Both the position numbers and the translations under genes were made by a program. Under the pieces are notes generated by a model that saw nothing but the letters and a program-made list of their open reading frames with translations, did no database searches and had not been told where the DNA came from. 64,000 bases of DNA. It comes from Oscheius sp. JU75 (lineage: Eukaryota > Nematoda > Chromadorea > Rhabditida > Rhabditidae). Shown here one piece after another: positions 43,648-58,832 of this stretch; position 1 is the stretch's first letter; the number at the start of each line of letters is the position of its first letter. The DNA lies in NCBI GenBank assembly GCA_037178855.1, contig JASJZC010000002.1, positions 744,001-808,000 on the forward strand, written 5' to 3'.

Positions 43648-46600
43648 ATGCTCCATCTTATATTGGTCTTTGTTGGATGGATTGGAAGGACTCAGGCTCT
43701 GTTTCCATGGACATATGATGTGGATGCTTTCGGAGGTGAGTGGAGTGAGAGAGACAGAGATACAGAGAGACAGGGACAGAGAGACAGAGAGACATAGCAT
43801 GATAGAGAGGCAGAGAGAGGGTCAGCTGTACGAGAAGCCCTATTTCCTAGTTAAAACTCGTTTACAAAGCCGTTCAAGGGAGAGAGAGAGTAAGAGACAG
43901 AGATTGCAACGCACTAAAGAGGGAAGACTGCCAATCCGTTCGTTTCCGGTCCCTTCTCCAAGAGAGAGAGAGAGAGTTTCGTGGAATCTCTCATGTACCT
44001 CGTTTTGCACAGAACGAGGGGATATCTCACTCTGTCTCTCTCTCCTCGTGTCAATCTAATTTCGGACTCATTCTCGCATTGAAGGGGTGGCTTCAAAAAC
44101 AGAATTTGATTGTCTCTTTCTCTATCCTTCAAAGCCTCTCAAAACTTTTTTGCCCGGGAATCCTGATCCTCCTCCTCGTTCGTACATTAAGTGTTTCCCT
44201 CGGCTCCCCTTTCCCGTCTCGCATCCATCTAGAGTCAATTAATTATGGACTACCTTATTTAGCGAAGCCTCCCCTTCCCCCTATTATCGCCTAGATCTCT
44301 CTTCCTTTAAGTCCTTCTCCTTTTCAATCGCTCTCAATTTGAGGACAATTTGCTGCGAGAGAGAGATACTCTTTCGGTCCGTGTAATAGCCACCAAACCC
44401 TCTCTAAAGTGTTCTCCCATAACTGGCGTCGTTAGAGACACAAAGTGGCTCTCTTCTCGAGGATAGTAGTCAGTTCATTGGTACTGTTCAGTAGAAATAA
44501 CCTCCTCTCTGTCTATCTATCCTAGCACTATCAGGAACCTTCGTCTCATATTTACCGACCTGGTTTTTCTGGTGAAGAGACCAGATGCGGAGTCGTGAGA
44601 ACGCTCCCTCTCACTCTCTCCCTACTTCCAAGAACTGAATCAAACATTAGGCTAGAAGTTATTTTGAGGATCTGGTTCTTTATAACGTAGGTCTTTAGAA
44701 AAAAGGATACCTTAGGTAAAAACGCTCTCTAAAAGTACCAGTCCGCTTTCCCGCCTGGTCGTTTCCTTTTCGTTTCCGTTTCAATGAGCAAGGAAAAAAA
44801 CTCTTCAAGGAAAAAAGCATTAACTTTCTTTTTGCAATTATAGCAATGAAAACAGTAACTTGCCAACTCAAAAAAGATACTCTTTGCATTAGCTTGACTT
44901 CTCTTGACAGAAAAGGCTACAAACATTGACAAGTGTTATCCCAGATTAGAGTTCACTTGTGTCGCAGACGCTTCTTGCAAATCGTAAAAGTAAGATCTGG
45001 AAAAAGAAAAGCTTTTTTTCTCTTAAAAGAAAAAAGCTTACGACACCCGGGATTCCCAAGCCGTCTCCGATCCAAGTACTAACCGGGCCCAACGTTGCTT
45101 GACTTGCCAGATCGGACGGGATGGCGTACTTTCAACGTGGTGTGGCCGTAAGCGAACTGGCTGGTTCGAGCGAGGGAGACATGCACGGGAGGAAATTTCT
45201 AATTCCAAGCGCCCGCTTCTCACCTCATTTTGTGGTCGAAAAAGATGTTTTCTGAACAAATGATGTTCTGCCAACTTGTAGTATTTTATCTACTCTACAA
45301 GTTTATAGAAAATTGTGAAGACGTGCAGTCTCAGCGAGTGTGGGAGTTCCTGATGCAAAGACTTATCCTATTGTTTCAAGATAGACAGTTTGGTATATGC
45401 GATACAAGACAGCATTTTGAAGTGAAGCTTAGTGATATTCTGCAAACTTGTAGCTCTTGATCTGCTCTACAGCTTTACATAGCATCACAAGGAGGTAAAA
45501 GATCATTTTGTCGCCTAAAACTGAGCTGGGAGCTAATAACTTTGGGTTCTTGAAGTCAATTCGGTACTATTGCTATACTTTCTCACTCTAACTGAGCCAA
45601 CTTTCCCATCCCAGAGTCGGCGCGTTTACCCGTCACAAAATGAGATTCGGAGCACAACCAAATCGGCCATAATTGTGCTAATTCGATACACCCGTGTGCC
45701 TCGCTCGTCGGGGGCTGAGTCAGTTTTCTCCTAGTCCTAATAGCCTCTTTGTCCAGCCATGAATATTCATAGACTCCGGCTCTAAAAACCCTACTCTCCT
45801 ACTATTACTTCCTCCCCCTTTGTTCTCCCCAGTCCAGGTTCAGTCCCCTTCCACATTACTCACCTATTTCCACGACCACGAACTCAGAAAATTTCACCCC
45901 CTTCTCTAGCGGACTGACAGAGATAGTACAGGTGGATGTGGCCATGGCTGATGACAGCCTGCATCTATCCCTGCGTTACAGGACCCGAGTTCTGGGGTCT
46001 CGTCCACAAGGAATGGAGGATGTGCACGGCCGGAATGCTACAAAGCCCTATCAACATCGATCCCAAGAGTCTGCTGTATGATCCCCACTTGACCTACGTT
46101 CATGTTGATGATGCTCAGGTACCACAGTTTTATGAATCTTGAAAATGGTTGTTTCAGGTAGAAGCGTCTTTTGAAAACATCGGTCAGTTACCGATACTGA
46201 CACTGAATGATACAAAAATGTCTGTCAACATCACAGGAGGACCAGCGTTTCCTTACAAGTACAGATTGGAACAGGTAGGTCTCGCCGTCTTTCTGTCTCT
46301 CTGTCTTTATATCTCCTGTCTCTCCGTCTCTCTTTCTCACTATCTCACTATCTCTCTGCCTCTCTGTCTCTGTTCCTCTAAACTCTCATTTCCAGATAAT
46401 CATCCATTTTGGTAGGGTCGATGACGGTGAGAAAGGCTCAGAGCATACTGTTGACCGAGTACGGTTCCCGGCAGAGGTATCCCTGTCACCATTTTTTCAT
46501 TTTTTTGTCCTCAGATCCAGCTCCTAGCCTACAATGTGGATCTCTATCTGAATTTTTCTCAAGCAATGACACAACCACGCGGTCTCCTAGCAATAGCAGT

Positions 46601-47224
46601 TATTGTGGATATGGGTAGTCGGACGGAGGTAGAGTTACGAAGACTGACGGTGGCGTCGCAGAGCATTACTTTTAAAGGTACTCTTGACGAGATTTTTGAC
46701 AGAGACGTATTCAGGACAGAAGACAGTGATGAAGAGGCTGAGACCGTCTGCTCTGCTTCCCAGGACGACTAATTATGTCACCTACGATGGGTCGTTGACT
46801 TTCCCTGGCTGTCATGAGACTGTGACATGGGTCATCATGAACAATCCGATCTATATCACAAGGGAGGATGTGAGTTCAGAGAGACAGAGCCTTACTTTCT
46901 CTTTCCAGCTCCAAATCTGGAACGAGCTTCAAAACTCTGAGATCAAGCAAGCCGAACCCTCCTATATGGCCCCATCTTATCGTCCCCTGAAGAGTCAGCA
47001 TGGTCGCCCCTTGAGAACCAACATCAATGTTGCACCAAAAGTTAGCACCTTGTCTTTTACTTTTAACTAGACTTCAGAATCTGGCAGCTGTACCCTCTAC
47101 CTGCTCGACCAATGTCTACACCGAGCTTGGGTACAGGGCCAACCCCAACAGGACGAGACTCCATCGGAGGGAACTACCTGAAATGGAGGTCTACTTCGAC
47201 GAACTCGGTCACGGCAGCCTTTAG
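43648..47224 (+). CDS. Carbonic anhydrase-related protein, CA10/CA11-like
   Basis: Predicted 339-residue secreted protein of the catalytically silent CARP X/XI branch; vertebrate members act at neuronal surfaces. Exons: 43648-43735, 45982-46118, 46158-46274, 46396-46476, 46515-46677, 46715-46869, 46909-47040, 47078-47224. Family marks: FWGLVHKEW...QSPINID; NITGGP; HFG...GSEHTVD; IQLLAYN; NYVTYDGSLTFPGCHETVTW; IYITRED; RPLRTNINV. Two of the three zinc histidines are gone: the HFHWG region reads IIHFG and the third ligand region reads QLLAYN. Exon 1 (signal peptide, then WTYDVDAFG) is inferred and follows TTTCAG directly; an alternative in-frame start at 45936 would remove it. Intron 1 (2.2 kb) contains inverted 5S copy 6. 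An ASN/ARG-rich C-terminal tail follows the fold. Confidence 0.88.
45035..45153 (-). rRNA. 5S ribosomal RNA, copy 6
   Basis: 119-nt 5S gene on the minus strand inside intron 1 of the CARP gene and antisense to it. The 3' flank differs from copies 1, 2 and 5. The T-run downstream is interrupted (TTTTTTC). Confidence 0.94.
45154..45490. repeat. Duplicated 5' flank of 5S copy 6
   Basis: 45154-45310 matches the 5' flank of copies 3-5, with the palindromic element at 45265-45305. A diverged second element lies at 45440-45482 (AACTTGTAGCTCTTGATCTG, then CTCTACAGCTTTACA). Confidence 0.7.
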
Positions 47225-47562
47225 AGACCGTTTCACTTTGCTCATCTACCCCCTGTGCTTAGAGTTTACGGGTTCAATTCGCTTCAAAATAAATCTCACA
47301 GTTTTTGACTCAGAGGACCTTCAGACTTTGAGAATGGTTTCGTAGCTTGTTGTCTTTATAGGGCCAAAGGCTGACACTTTGTCTCTTATCTCTTTTGCGA
47401 GAAAACAATGTTCAAACTTGCATTGTGGGGAACGCCACAGATCAGAGGTCCTCGTCATGATGGACTACTTCACAGGTTTGTCACATTTTTCATCAAAATG
47501 GATCTAAAAAATGCAAATAACATCTAATGGCGTGTTTTGCATCTTCTCTGCGAAACATGCCA

Positions 47563-47901
47563 TTAGGTGTCAAAAAAAGTAAACTGACCGTAACGAACGA
47601 CGCAGCAGACGTATTCGAGGAAGAGACGATCGCATCCGATGTCGAAGAAGACGCTCCAAACAGCGACGAATGGTCCATAAACTGGTCCCCGTTCAAATTT
47701 TGAGACATTTACTCTTTTGGTGTTATAGAAATAACACTGCGGAAACCCAGTACTGGCCACAATAGTATTTGTCTTAGCAAAGCCATCAATGCATCCATGG
47801 TGCAATGCCAGATTGTGCGGTCTATAGTCTATTTCCAACGTCCAGCGGCACCTGAATTTGAACGCTGTCGGCTTAGTATTTGCGCGCGAAGAAAATTTCA
47901 A
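47563..47901 (-). CDS. Hypothetical 112-codon open frame
   Basis: The minus-strand frame has several cysteines and aromatic-rich stretches (HNLALHHGCIDGFAKTNTIV, GPVYGPFVAVWSVFFDIGC). The composition is protein-like and it may be an exon of a membrane or secreted protein, but no splice partner or family was found. Confidence 0.25.
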   Translation of the reverse strand: MKFSSRANTKPTAFKFRCRWTLEIDYRPHNLALHHGCIDGFAKTNTIVASTGFPQCYFYNTKRVNVSKFERGPVYGPFVAVWSVFFDIGCDRLFLEYVCCVVRYGQFTFFDT

Positions 47902-48261
47902 ATTTTTGAATTTTCTTCCTTTTCCGCATACGTTTTACAAACTCTGACCATGTAATAGAATTCTAGACATGCATAAACCTACTTGACAACAAATTTAGGG
48001 GAAACATGTAAGAAAAGCGTTGAAAATGGCCAAATATGTGAGCAGAGCCCCATTTACGGCTTTCATGCTTTTTCAGACGTTTTTCTGGAGGCCTGTCAAG
48101 TAGATTTACTTAGTCCGATGCCAATGTCAAAACAACTAAAAAGTGGCTGTAAACACGCAAAAATAGCGAAACCCTGACAGTCTGAGCCTAGGTTACTGTA
48201 ATTTCCTCGTGAGGCCTTTCGTACTTCACCTTTAAAGTATTCGTAAGTGTCGCTGGAGGCT

Positions 48262-48345
48262 GGAAATGGACTATATGGATCACGAGGTTGGGGGTTCGGA
48301 TCCCGGTTAGAAAATTTATTTGGCTTACTGCCGCTATTCGTTGAA
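48262..48345 (+). other. tRNA T-arm-like segment
   Basis: GAGGTTGGGGGTTCGGATCC resembles a B-box/T-loop but the stem pairs poorly, and no clear A-box or terminator is present. It abuts the truncated 5S. Confidence 0.25.
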
Positions 48346-48354
48346 AATGGGCTA

Positions 48355-48430
48355 TACTAACCGAGCCCAACGTTTCTTTACTTGCCAGATCGGACGGGAT
48401 GGCATACTTTCAACGTGGTGTGGCAGTAAG
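48355..48430 (-). pseudogene. Truncated 5S rRNA pseudogene
   Basis: The 5' two thirds of a 5S gene on the minus strand, from GGCAGTAAG-changed start through GATCTGGCAAG, with several substitutions (for example CGTTTCTTTACTTGCC on the plus strand). The last ~45 nt are missing. Confidence 0.85.
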
Positions 48431-48616
48431 TGGATTGCGAGGTTTCTTGTCGAGTGGCTTGCCTGTTAGTCTTTTGAACTGTACAAGTTTGCGACAAGAG
48501 ACATATAAAAACAATTTGCAACAATCCAAAACGGGGGCAGTCATTCAAACAGTGGTGGTTCAAAGGGAGCAATACGTTTGCGGAAGCTACAGAGCACACT
48601 GAACACGAATCAGTTA

Positions 48617-48735
48617 GGAGATAGAGAGACAGAAGGATATATAGGCAGAAACACAAAGAGACAGAGAGACAGAGGCAGAAGCCTAGAGAGACAGTGAGAG
48701 ACAGATAGACAGAGAAACGTAGAGGCGGAGAGAGA
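48617..48735. repeat. GACAGAGA-type repeat
   Basis: Long imperfect array (GAGAGACAGAAGG, AAAGAGACAGAGAGACAGAG and similar) upstream of the second nuclear receptor. Confidence 0.75.
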
Positions 48736-49105
48736 GTCCTTATAATTAGGATGTCGGGTTCAAAAATGAAGTCCCGGTCTTGTTTGTGCAGTTGCGAACT
48801 TGCTTCGAAACTCAAAACTTTCTGTCTCTCTGTCTCTCTACTCTCATCCCCTGGCCACATTGTAGCCCAGAATGACCCTCCTACTATCCCCAAAATCCGG
48901 TGGCATGTCATTAATTCTTTGTAAGTTTGCTCCAGTGTCGATAACTTGTGTCCGGTCGCCTCAATCGGCTTCCGTACTATCTTATCTCCCAGTCTCCCTG
49001 GGCACTCTTCTCTATCTGGCTAAGCTTCCCGTCTCTCTATCTCTTTTCTTCACCCCAGGCCCCCAAAAAATTATCCGAAGGAATAATGTAGGCTACGTTT
49101 TAGCG

Positions 49106-52098
49106 ATGGTTACGCGATGCGAGGTCTGCGACTCGCCCAGTGCCAACACCCTCCACTTCGGCGGCCGGACTTGCAAGGTGAGAGAGAGACATGGCCTGAT
49201 AACCAATCAGCACATAAACGGTCTACATGACACTTCGAGGCCTATTTTCAATGAGAACGTTCCCGCTAAAGTTCAGACTTGAAATACGAGCCTTCTGACT
49301 AATAAGCTCTCTTTGGTTACGAGTTGAAGGACCATGTCTATGGTTTTTTCCACTCAAAATTCATGATTTCCGTGGTAAGAAGTGTAGCAAAATCTCAAAG
49401 AAAACTATATTTTAGTCATTGAACTACTGTCCACATTGAAATTTGAAGATAAGAGCTAATCTTTCTTTGAAAGTGATTTTGTAGTTTGATAGATACACAA
49501 CCAATGTTATTTCGAATATTTAGAGACTACTGGAAGTATTTAAAGTCATCTAGAAATTTTGGCGCAAAGTTTCTGAGCCTTACATTTTTCTTCTGCCTAA
49601 GCGCAGTGTCTGTCTGTCGCTGTCAGTGAGTCCGAGCTAAAAGCTGACAAATTAGGTAATTCCTGTCAAGGGGTTAGGTGGCAAGTCAAGTTTGTGTGCT
49701 GGCAAAAACTTTCGGCGAAGCCGCCTGTTGGCAGTGCTAATTCAAGGCTAAGGGACGGCGAAGTCGTCGCAGACAGCTGGTTGCTACAGCTAAAACACTG
49801 ACAACCTTTTACTTTTGCAATGAGGCACCTTCCAGTACTGAGTGAAGAATAACTTGACGCGATCACAAAAACCATACCGTCTCGGCGAATCGTACGACTG
49901 TTTCGCAAAACTGAGAGAATACTCACCCGTACCGTAGCCAAATTTGAACATCTGTTCTGTCCATTCTGCATCTGTCCCTCGGAAACGAGGTCGTACCGTC
50001 TCGGAAAATAATAGAATACTATGAAGATCTCTGTAAACCAGAGAATTGTCACTCATGCCGTGTCGTTAGAGATTGTTTAGCTCTGACCTCTAGTTGGCTT
50101 ACATTTTTGAACAGAGCTTCCTATTGCTCTGACGCTTACCAAACAATGTTTCGACAACGGCAGTTAGTCATTGAAAAATAAATCAGTATTCTATCAATAA
50201 TTTTTGTAACAGTCTACTGGAAAGTTGTCTGACGTATGACTCTGCCTCTCTGTCTCTCCCATAAAAGTTTACTGCTTTCAGGCATGCGCCGCCTTCTTCC
50301 GTCGAACAGTCTCCATGAGCATGGAGTACCAGTGTATCAATGGTGGCTTTGCCTCCTGTCGAATCCATCACGAGCTCCGGATGATCTGTAGACAATGTCG
50401 GTTTCTAAAATGCTTGAGGGCTGGGATGAAGAAAGAGAGTGGGTCGATGTTCTCTCTGTCTCTCATACAATGTTCAGTGGTTCAAGCTCGGGGAGACCCT
50501 CGGTCTCCTAAAGAAAAATCAGTCAAAATGACGGAGCCAATCTTCAAAACAGATACAGTCGTGAAGAGCGAACCTATAGACAGTTCAATGAGATCTCCGT
50601 TCGAATGCCAGCCCAGTACGTCTGGTCCCTCTCCGGCTGGACCGTCTCCCGGTCCGAATGGGAGTTGGGGAGCTCCGAGTCCGACGAACTATTTCTACAG
50701 AACGCCGTGTAAGTTTTTGGGATAGAGACAGTGATAGTGAAATCTTTCAGCCATAGAGTCCCGAGAAGTTGAAGCCTGGCAGACATTAGATCAGTTCCTA
50801 AGCATCGAGGCCTCTCTGAACGACCGTCGACGAATCATGTATACCAATGCTCCCATAAGAGAGATCTTCAGCAAAATGTGTGATTGCGTGAGTAGCATTT
50901 CGGAAATTTATCCCGTTTTAGCCTTACAAAACTGAAGATCTCCGCCGATTTGACTACCGTACCTATGCCGGCTTCACACGACACGATTTCATTATGATCT
51001 ACGACTACGTTAGGTCGATACCAGGCTTTGCTGATCTCAGTCTCAATGACAAGGTTTGTGAAAGAGAGACAGAGAGGTTCGATCATTCCAGACCGTCCTC
51101 TACCGGTCCACCTGTGCCGTCGACTGTATGATAATCTCTGCCTGGTACACGCACAAATTAGGAAAATCCAAGAACCATCTAGTCATCTTCAATGGAGAGT
51201 ATCTTCCAATGGACCCACTTCCCGTGACTGGAATGGAATCCGGTGCTGAGGATTTGTTCAAGGAAAAGTCTGACTTTGAAAGTTACAAGTAAGAATCTCC
51301 CACTTGGATTCGACAAATTGCTTAGGAACATAATGCCAATCAAGGTGAGACAGTGGCTCAGTTTGGCTCTGCCTCTCTGTAATCTGGACATGACTTTTGA
51401 GGAGTACTGCCTGATAAAGTTCCTGACCATCTGGCACTTTAGTAAGTTTGGTACAACTCCACAGTTAGACGGCGTCGCTGTTTGTATTGAGAGTCAGAAA
51501 GTTCTGTCATTTTTCTTGCTGTTACAGTTCTGTCACCTTATTATTCTGACAGTAGCATGATAACCCCCAAAGCGAAACGAGGCGCGCGACCTTTGCACGT
51601 ATGGCGCAGCCAGTTAGTGCGCAAACTGCAAATCCAAACGGGGTGGGTTCGACTCCCACCCAAAAAAAAACTTTTCCATGGCCGTGAAGCATTCCAGAAC
51701 GCCTTCAGAAGGTTTTTGGGATCATTAGTTGGGCCAGAACTTTCCCATTTCGCCTCACAATTCAAATTTGCGCGCCGATTTCCAATGAAGGACCGGGTTT
51801 CTGTCTCATTTTCCGTCGAAGTACCTATCTTTCAGGCTACTACCACCTCTCCGAACTGGGCAAGGTTGTCTGTGAGGCCCAGAGAGACCAAGCTCTCCGT
51901 GCCCTCCACCACTTCTGTCACGAGACCTCGGAAAGGCCAGCCCAGCGGATCGGAGAACTCCTGATGTCAATGAGCTGCGTGCTGGAACAGGTCCACGAGC
52001 TGACCAATTCCATCGTTCTCGTCACATTTTTCGATATCATCCACATGGACAAGCACATCCCGGAGATCTTGAATCAGGGTTACGAGGCCGAACATTAA
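49106..52098 (+). CDS. Nuclear hormone receptor (nematode supplementary type), second copy
   Basis: Predicted 434-residue transcription factor. Exons: 49106-49177, 50282-50438, 50478-50708, 50751-50887, 50922-51053, 51092-51288, 51326-51441, 51836-52098. The DBD begins at the start codon: CEVCDSPSANTLHFGGRTCK, P-box CKACAAFFRR, then C..C..CRQCRFLKCLRAGMKK. A long Pro/Ser-rich hinge follows (STSGPSPAGPSPGPNGSWG). The LBD starts with YVRSIPGFADLSLNDK and ends with IVLVTFFDIIHMDKHIPEI. CKACAAFFRR is the P-box of the expanded nematode receptors, unlike the first receptor at 20 kb, so the two are not recent duplicates. The ATG lies 2 nt after a TTTTAG acceptor. Intron 50439-50477 is 39 nt, stop-free and frame-preserving; intron 50888-50921 is 34 nt. 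Confidence 0.9.
49715..49775. repeat. Dispersed repeat block (partner at 17.4 kb)
   Basis: AAGCCGCCTGTTGGCAGTGC, then AAGGCTAAGGGACGGCGAAG; within intron 1 of the nuclear receptor. See 17395-17475. Confidence 0.6.
51590..51676 (+). other. tRNA-like pol III module 2
   Basis: Inside intron 7 of the nuclear receptor, same strand. A-box/D-arm GGCGCAGCCAGTTAGTGCGC with a perfect 4-bp stem; T-arm GTGGGTTCGACTCCCAC with a perfect stem and consensus B-box; T4 at about 51671. The anticodon and acceptor stems do not form, so this is a tRNA-derived module and not a normal tRNA. Confidence 0.55.
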
Positions 52099-52363
52099 AT
52101 TCGTTTTATTCTGTACATTGAAAGTTAGGGATATAACCAGTGTACAAGGCGGAAAAGCTATTGGGTGATTATGAACTTCATGGAAGTTGAAGGGGCTGAA
52201 TCTCTTTTCAAGAGAGACTGAGTCACAACAGCATTAAGAAGAAAGGGGAAATGTCCAAACTCGTCGTGGGGGTATGATCACAAGAACTCGAGTCAAAGGA
52301 TATGCCAGTTGGGGGTTATCATGCTACTGTCAGAAATGCAAAACTGTTGGGTCCTGGCACTAG

Positions 52364-56888
<4,525 letters not shown>

Positions 56889-57348
56889 TGTGTGGTTCAG
56901 AACCCAGGTACTGAAATTGGCTTAATAGGATGGCTTGGAGTGGGCTGAAGATAGATAACAGATGCATTTGAATGAAACCAGAGCGATTTCGAAACTTTTA
57001 TGAACGTTTTGGAAAGAGACAGCTGTTAGGGAGGGGTAGAAGAAAAAGGATATGGGGATAACGGAAGCTGGTGGGAAAAGGCAGACACACGATAAGAGTC
57101 AAGGGAGAGAGAGACTGAGAGAACGGGCAGCTGACACCGCCTCTCGATGAACAGGGAATTGGACCAATGACGTAGGAGCTGCGCAGAACGTTGTAAACAG
57201 CGCGCTCAGATATGTGGCTGAAGGGAACGACCGCTAAAAACTGAGGAAAGGGGTATAAAAACAAAAATTTGTTTTTTTGAAACAATTCCAAACGTTTCCT
57301 GAGATGACATGGGTAAGAAAGCGCGGAAAAAAATGGAAACAGGCAAAA
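56889..57348. other. Spacer between the BTBD10-like gene and 5S copy 7
   Basis: Likely promoter or outron of the BTBD10-like gene. No exon is seen. Confidence 0.4.
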
Positions 57349-57467
57349 AGCTTACGACACCCGGGATTCCCAAGCCGTCTCCGATCCAAGTACTAACCGG
57401 GCCCAACGTTGCTTGACTTGCCAGATCGGACGGGATGGCGTACTTTCAACGTGGTGTGGCCGTAAGC
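57349..57467 (-). rRNA. 5S ribosomal RNA, copy 7
   Basis: 119-nt 5S gene on the minus strand with a T5 terminator. Unlike copies 1-6, no palindromic element was found in the 160 bp upstream (57468-57630). Confidence 0.95.
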
Positions 57468-57687
57468 GATGATGCGAGTTTCTTCAGGAAACACATTGTC
57501 TTGGGCAGTTCTGGTATGAAATTTCTGAAGATTTTAGGTTTTCCGATTGAAATTCATTCAAAATTTCCGTGTTTACTACCCCCTAGAATGTTTTCTTGAA
57601 TCTCTATTGAAGGGGACTGGTCGTCGGATCTTTCTCATAAGTTATTCACGAAGTTTGCAACCTTACTCCAGAAGATCACCCTTTTTG

Positions 57688-57830
57688 AAGTTTTTGTCTC
57701 TCTGTCTCTGTGTCTCTGTCTTTCTGTCCCTCTGTCCTAAAGTGTATGCCCCTCATTGTCTCTCTGTTTATCTGTCTCTCTGTTTCTATGTATCATTGTT
57801 TCTCTGTATCTCTGCTCCTCTGTCCCATTA
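57688..57830. repeat. GTCTCTCT-type repeat
   Basis: Long imperfect GTCTCTCT array (complement of GACAGAGA) upstream of the small membrane-protein gene. The open frame across it is a low-complexity artefact. Confidence 0.75.
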
Positions 57831-57993
57831 ATCTCAATCTAATCCTCATTTCCCTGCTCCCGTTATCTGCTACTTCAGTCTCTCACAAAGAATCTCGCCT
57901 CTCGGAAGAGCGCATTAGCCGGTCGACTGACTAAAACTGAAAGCTGTGTTCCCCCTTCTCTTCATTTCTCGTCTCTCAACTACGGATGTCCAA

Positions 57994-58800
57994 ATGAATC
58001 GTCGACTCCACACCCGACTCATTCGCCTGATCTGTGGCAAGCGCCTGCCACAGACCTGGAACACCGTCCTCGTCCTTCTCTCGATCCACATGTATCTGAC
58101 CGTGCCGGTCATCATCGCCACCGGAATAGACAGCAGCGACATGGGTGGTTAGTTTCTCTCCACATTTTCTTGCTTTCCACCTTCGACCGAGCGTGGAGGA
58201 AAACAGGAAACGATTGTTTTTCAACTCGGGTTGGGGGAACAGGGTCACGTTTGCACTTCACTTGAAATCTCTCTCTCTCGCTTTCGCCCAGATGTGTCCC
58301 TAGCATGTTTGCCAGAGCTCCGAGCGGGAGAGGATGTATAAGACTATAAGATACAGAGGATGAAAGGGTCGTGAAAGTGTCGTAGAGTGAGAGACAGAGA
58401 GATAGAGAAACAGTGAGACAGAGAGACAGGGGGACAGGCAGAAAGTCTTATTTCTTTCTTGTCCAAGTAATCGTTTGGGTAACCCTGACTCCTCTGATGC
58501 AGTTCTATCGGTTACAGCGAAGGTTATGATTATGAGAGAATGGGAAAAGAGTGAATAGCGATATTGTTTTAGATATTGGGAGAAAAACCTCAAGGTTTTG
58601 TGATAGAAAAGTCGATCTTATAGAGAGACAGAGAGATACAGAAACAAAGGAAGTGGGAGAGACGGAGAAACAGAGAGTGACAATGTCTTTTAGGTCTTCT
58701 CCGTCCCTATCGAGAAATCCAAGAGAAAGGGATCCTCTTGGGAGAGATTGACGACGAGCTGCTGGAGATCTTCTACGAGAAAAGTCCACGTCCCCAATAA
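57994..58800 (+). CDS. Small single-pass membrane protein, unrecognised
   Basis: Predicted 86-residue protein from exons 57994-58147 and 58694-58800, joined in phase. It begins with a basic amphipathic stretch (MNRRLHTRLIRLICGKRLPQ), has one hydrophobic helix (VLVLLSIHMYLTVPVIIAT), then a hydrophilic C-terminus rich in acidic residues (GEIDDELLEIFYEKS). A basic N-terminus plus one helix would suit a small mitochondrial inner-membrane subunit or an ER protein, but this is inference. The 546-nt intron carries two GACAGAGA arrays. The stop codon is part of an AATAAA signal and the gene converges on PHGDH. Confidence 0.7.
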
Positions 58801-58808
58801 ATATTTAT
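58795..58808. terminator. Palindromic bidirectional poly(A) signal
   Basis: AATAAATATTTATT is a perfect 14-bp palindrome giving AATAAA on each strand. The plus copy includes the stop codon of the small membrane-protein gene; the minus copy lies 25 nt past the PHGDH stop. Confidence 0.75.
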
Positions 58809-58832
58809 TCTCCAGTTGGCATTGACACTGTT

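Noticed and set aside
45936-46118. Start of the CARP gene at 45936
   Set aside because: In frame and possible, but exon 43648-43735 adds a better signal peptide and an in-phase junction right behind a TTTCAG acceptor; kept as an alternative only.
49666-50056. Two overlapping minus-strand frames in intron 1 of the second n
uclear receptor
   Set aside because: They cover a dispersed repeat block and show no family resemblance.
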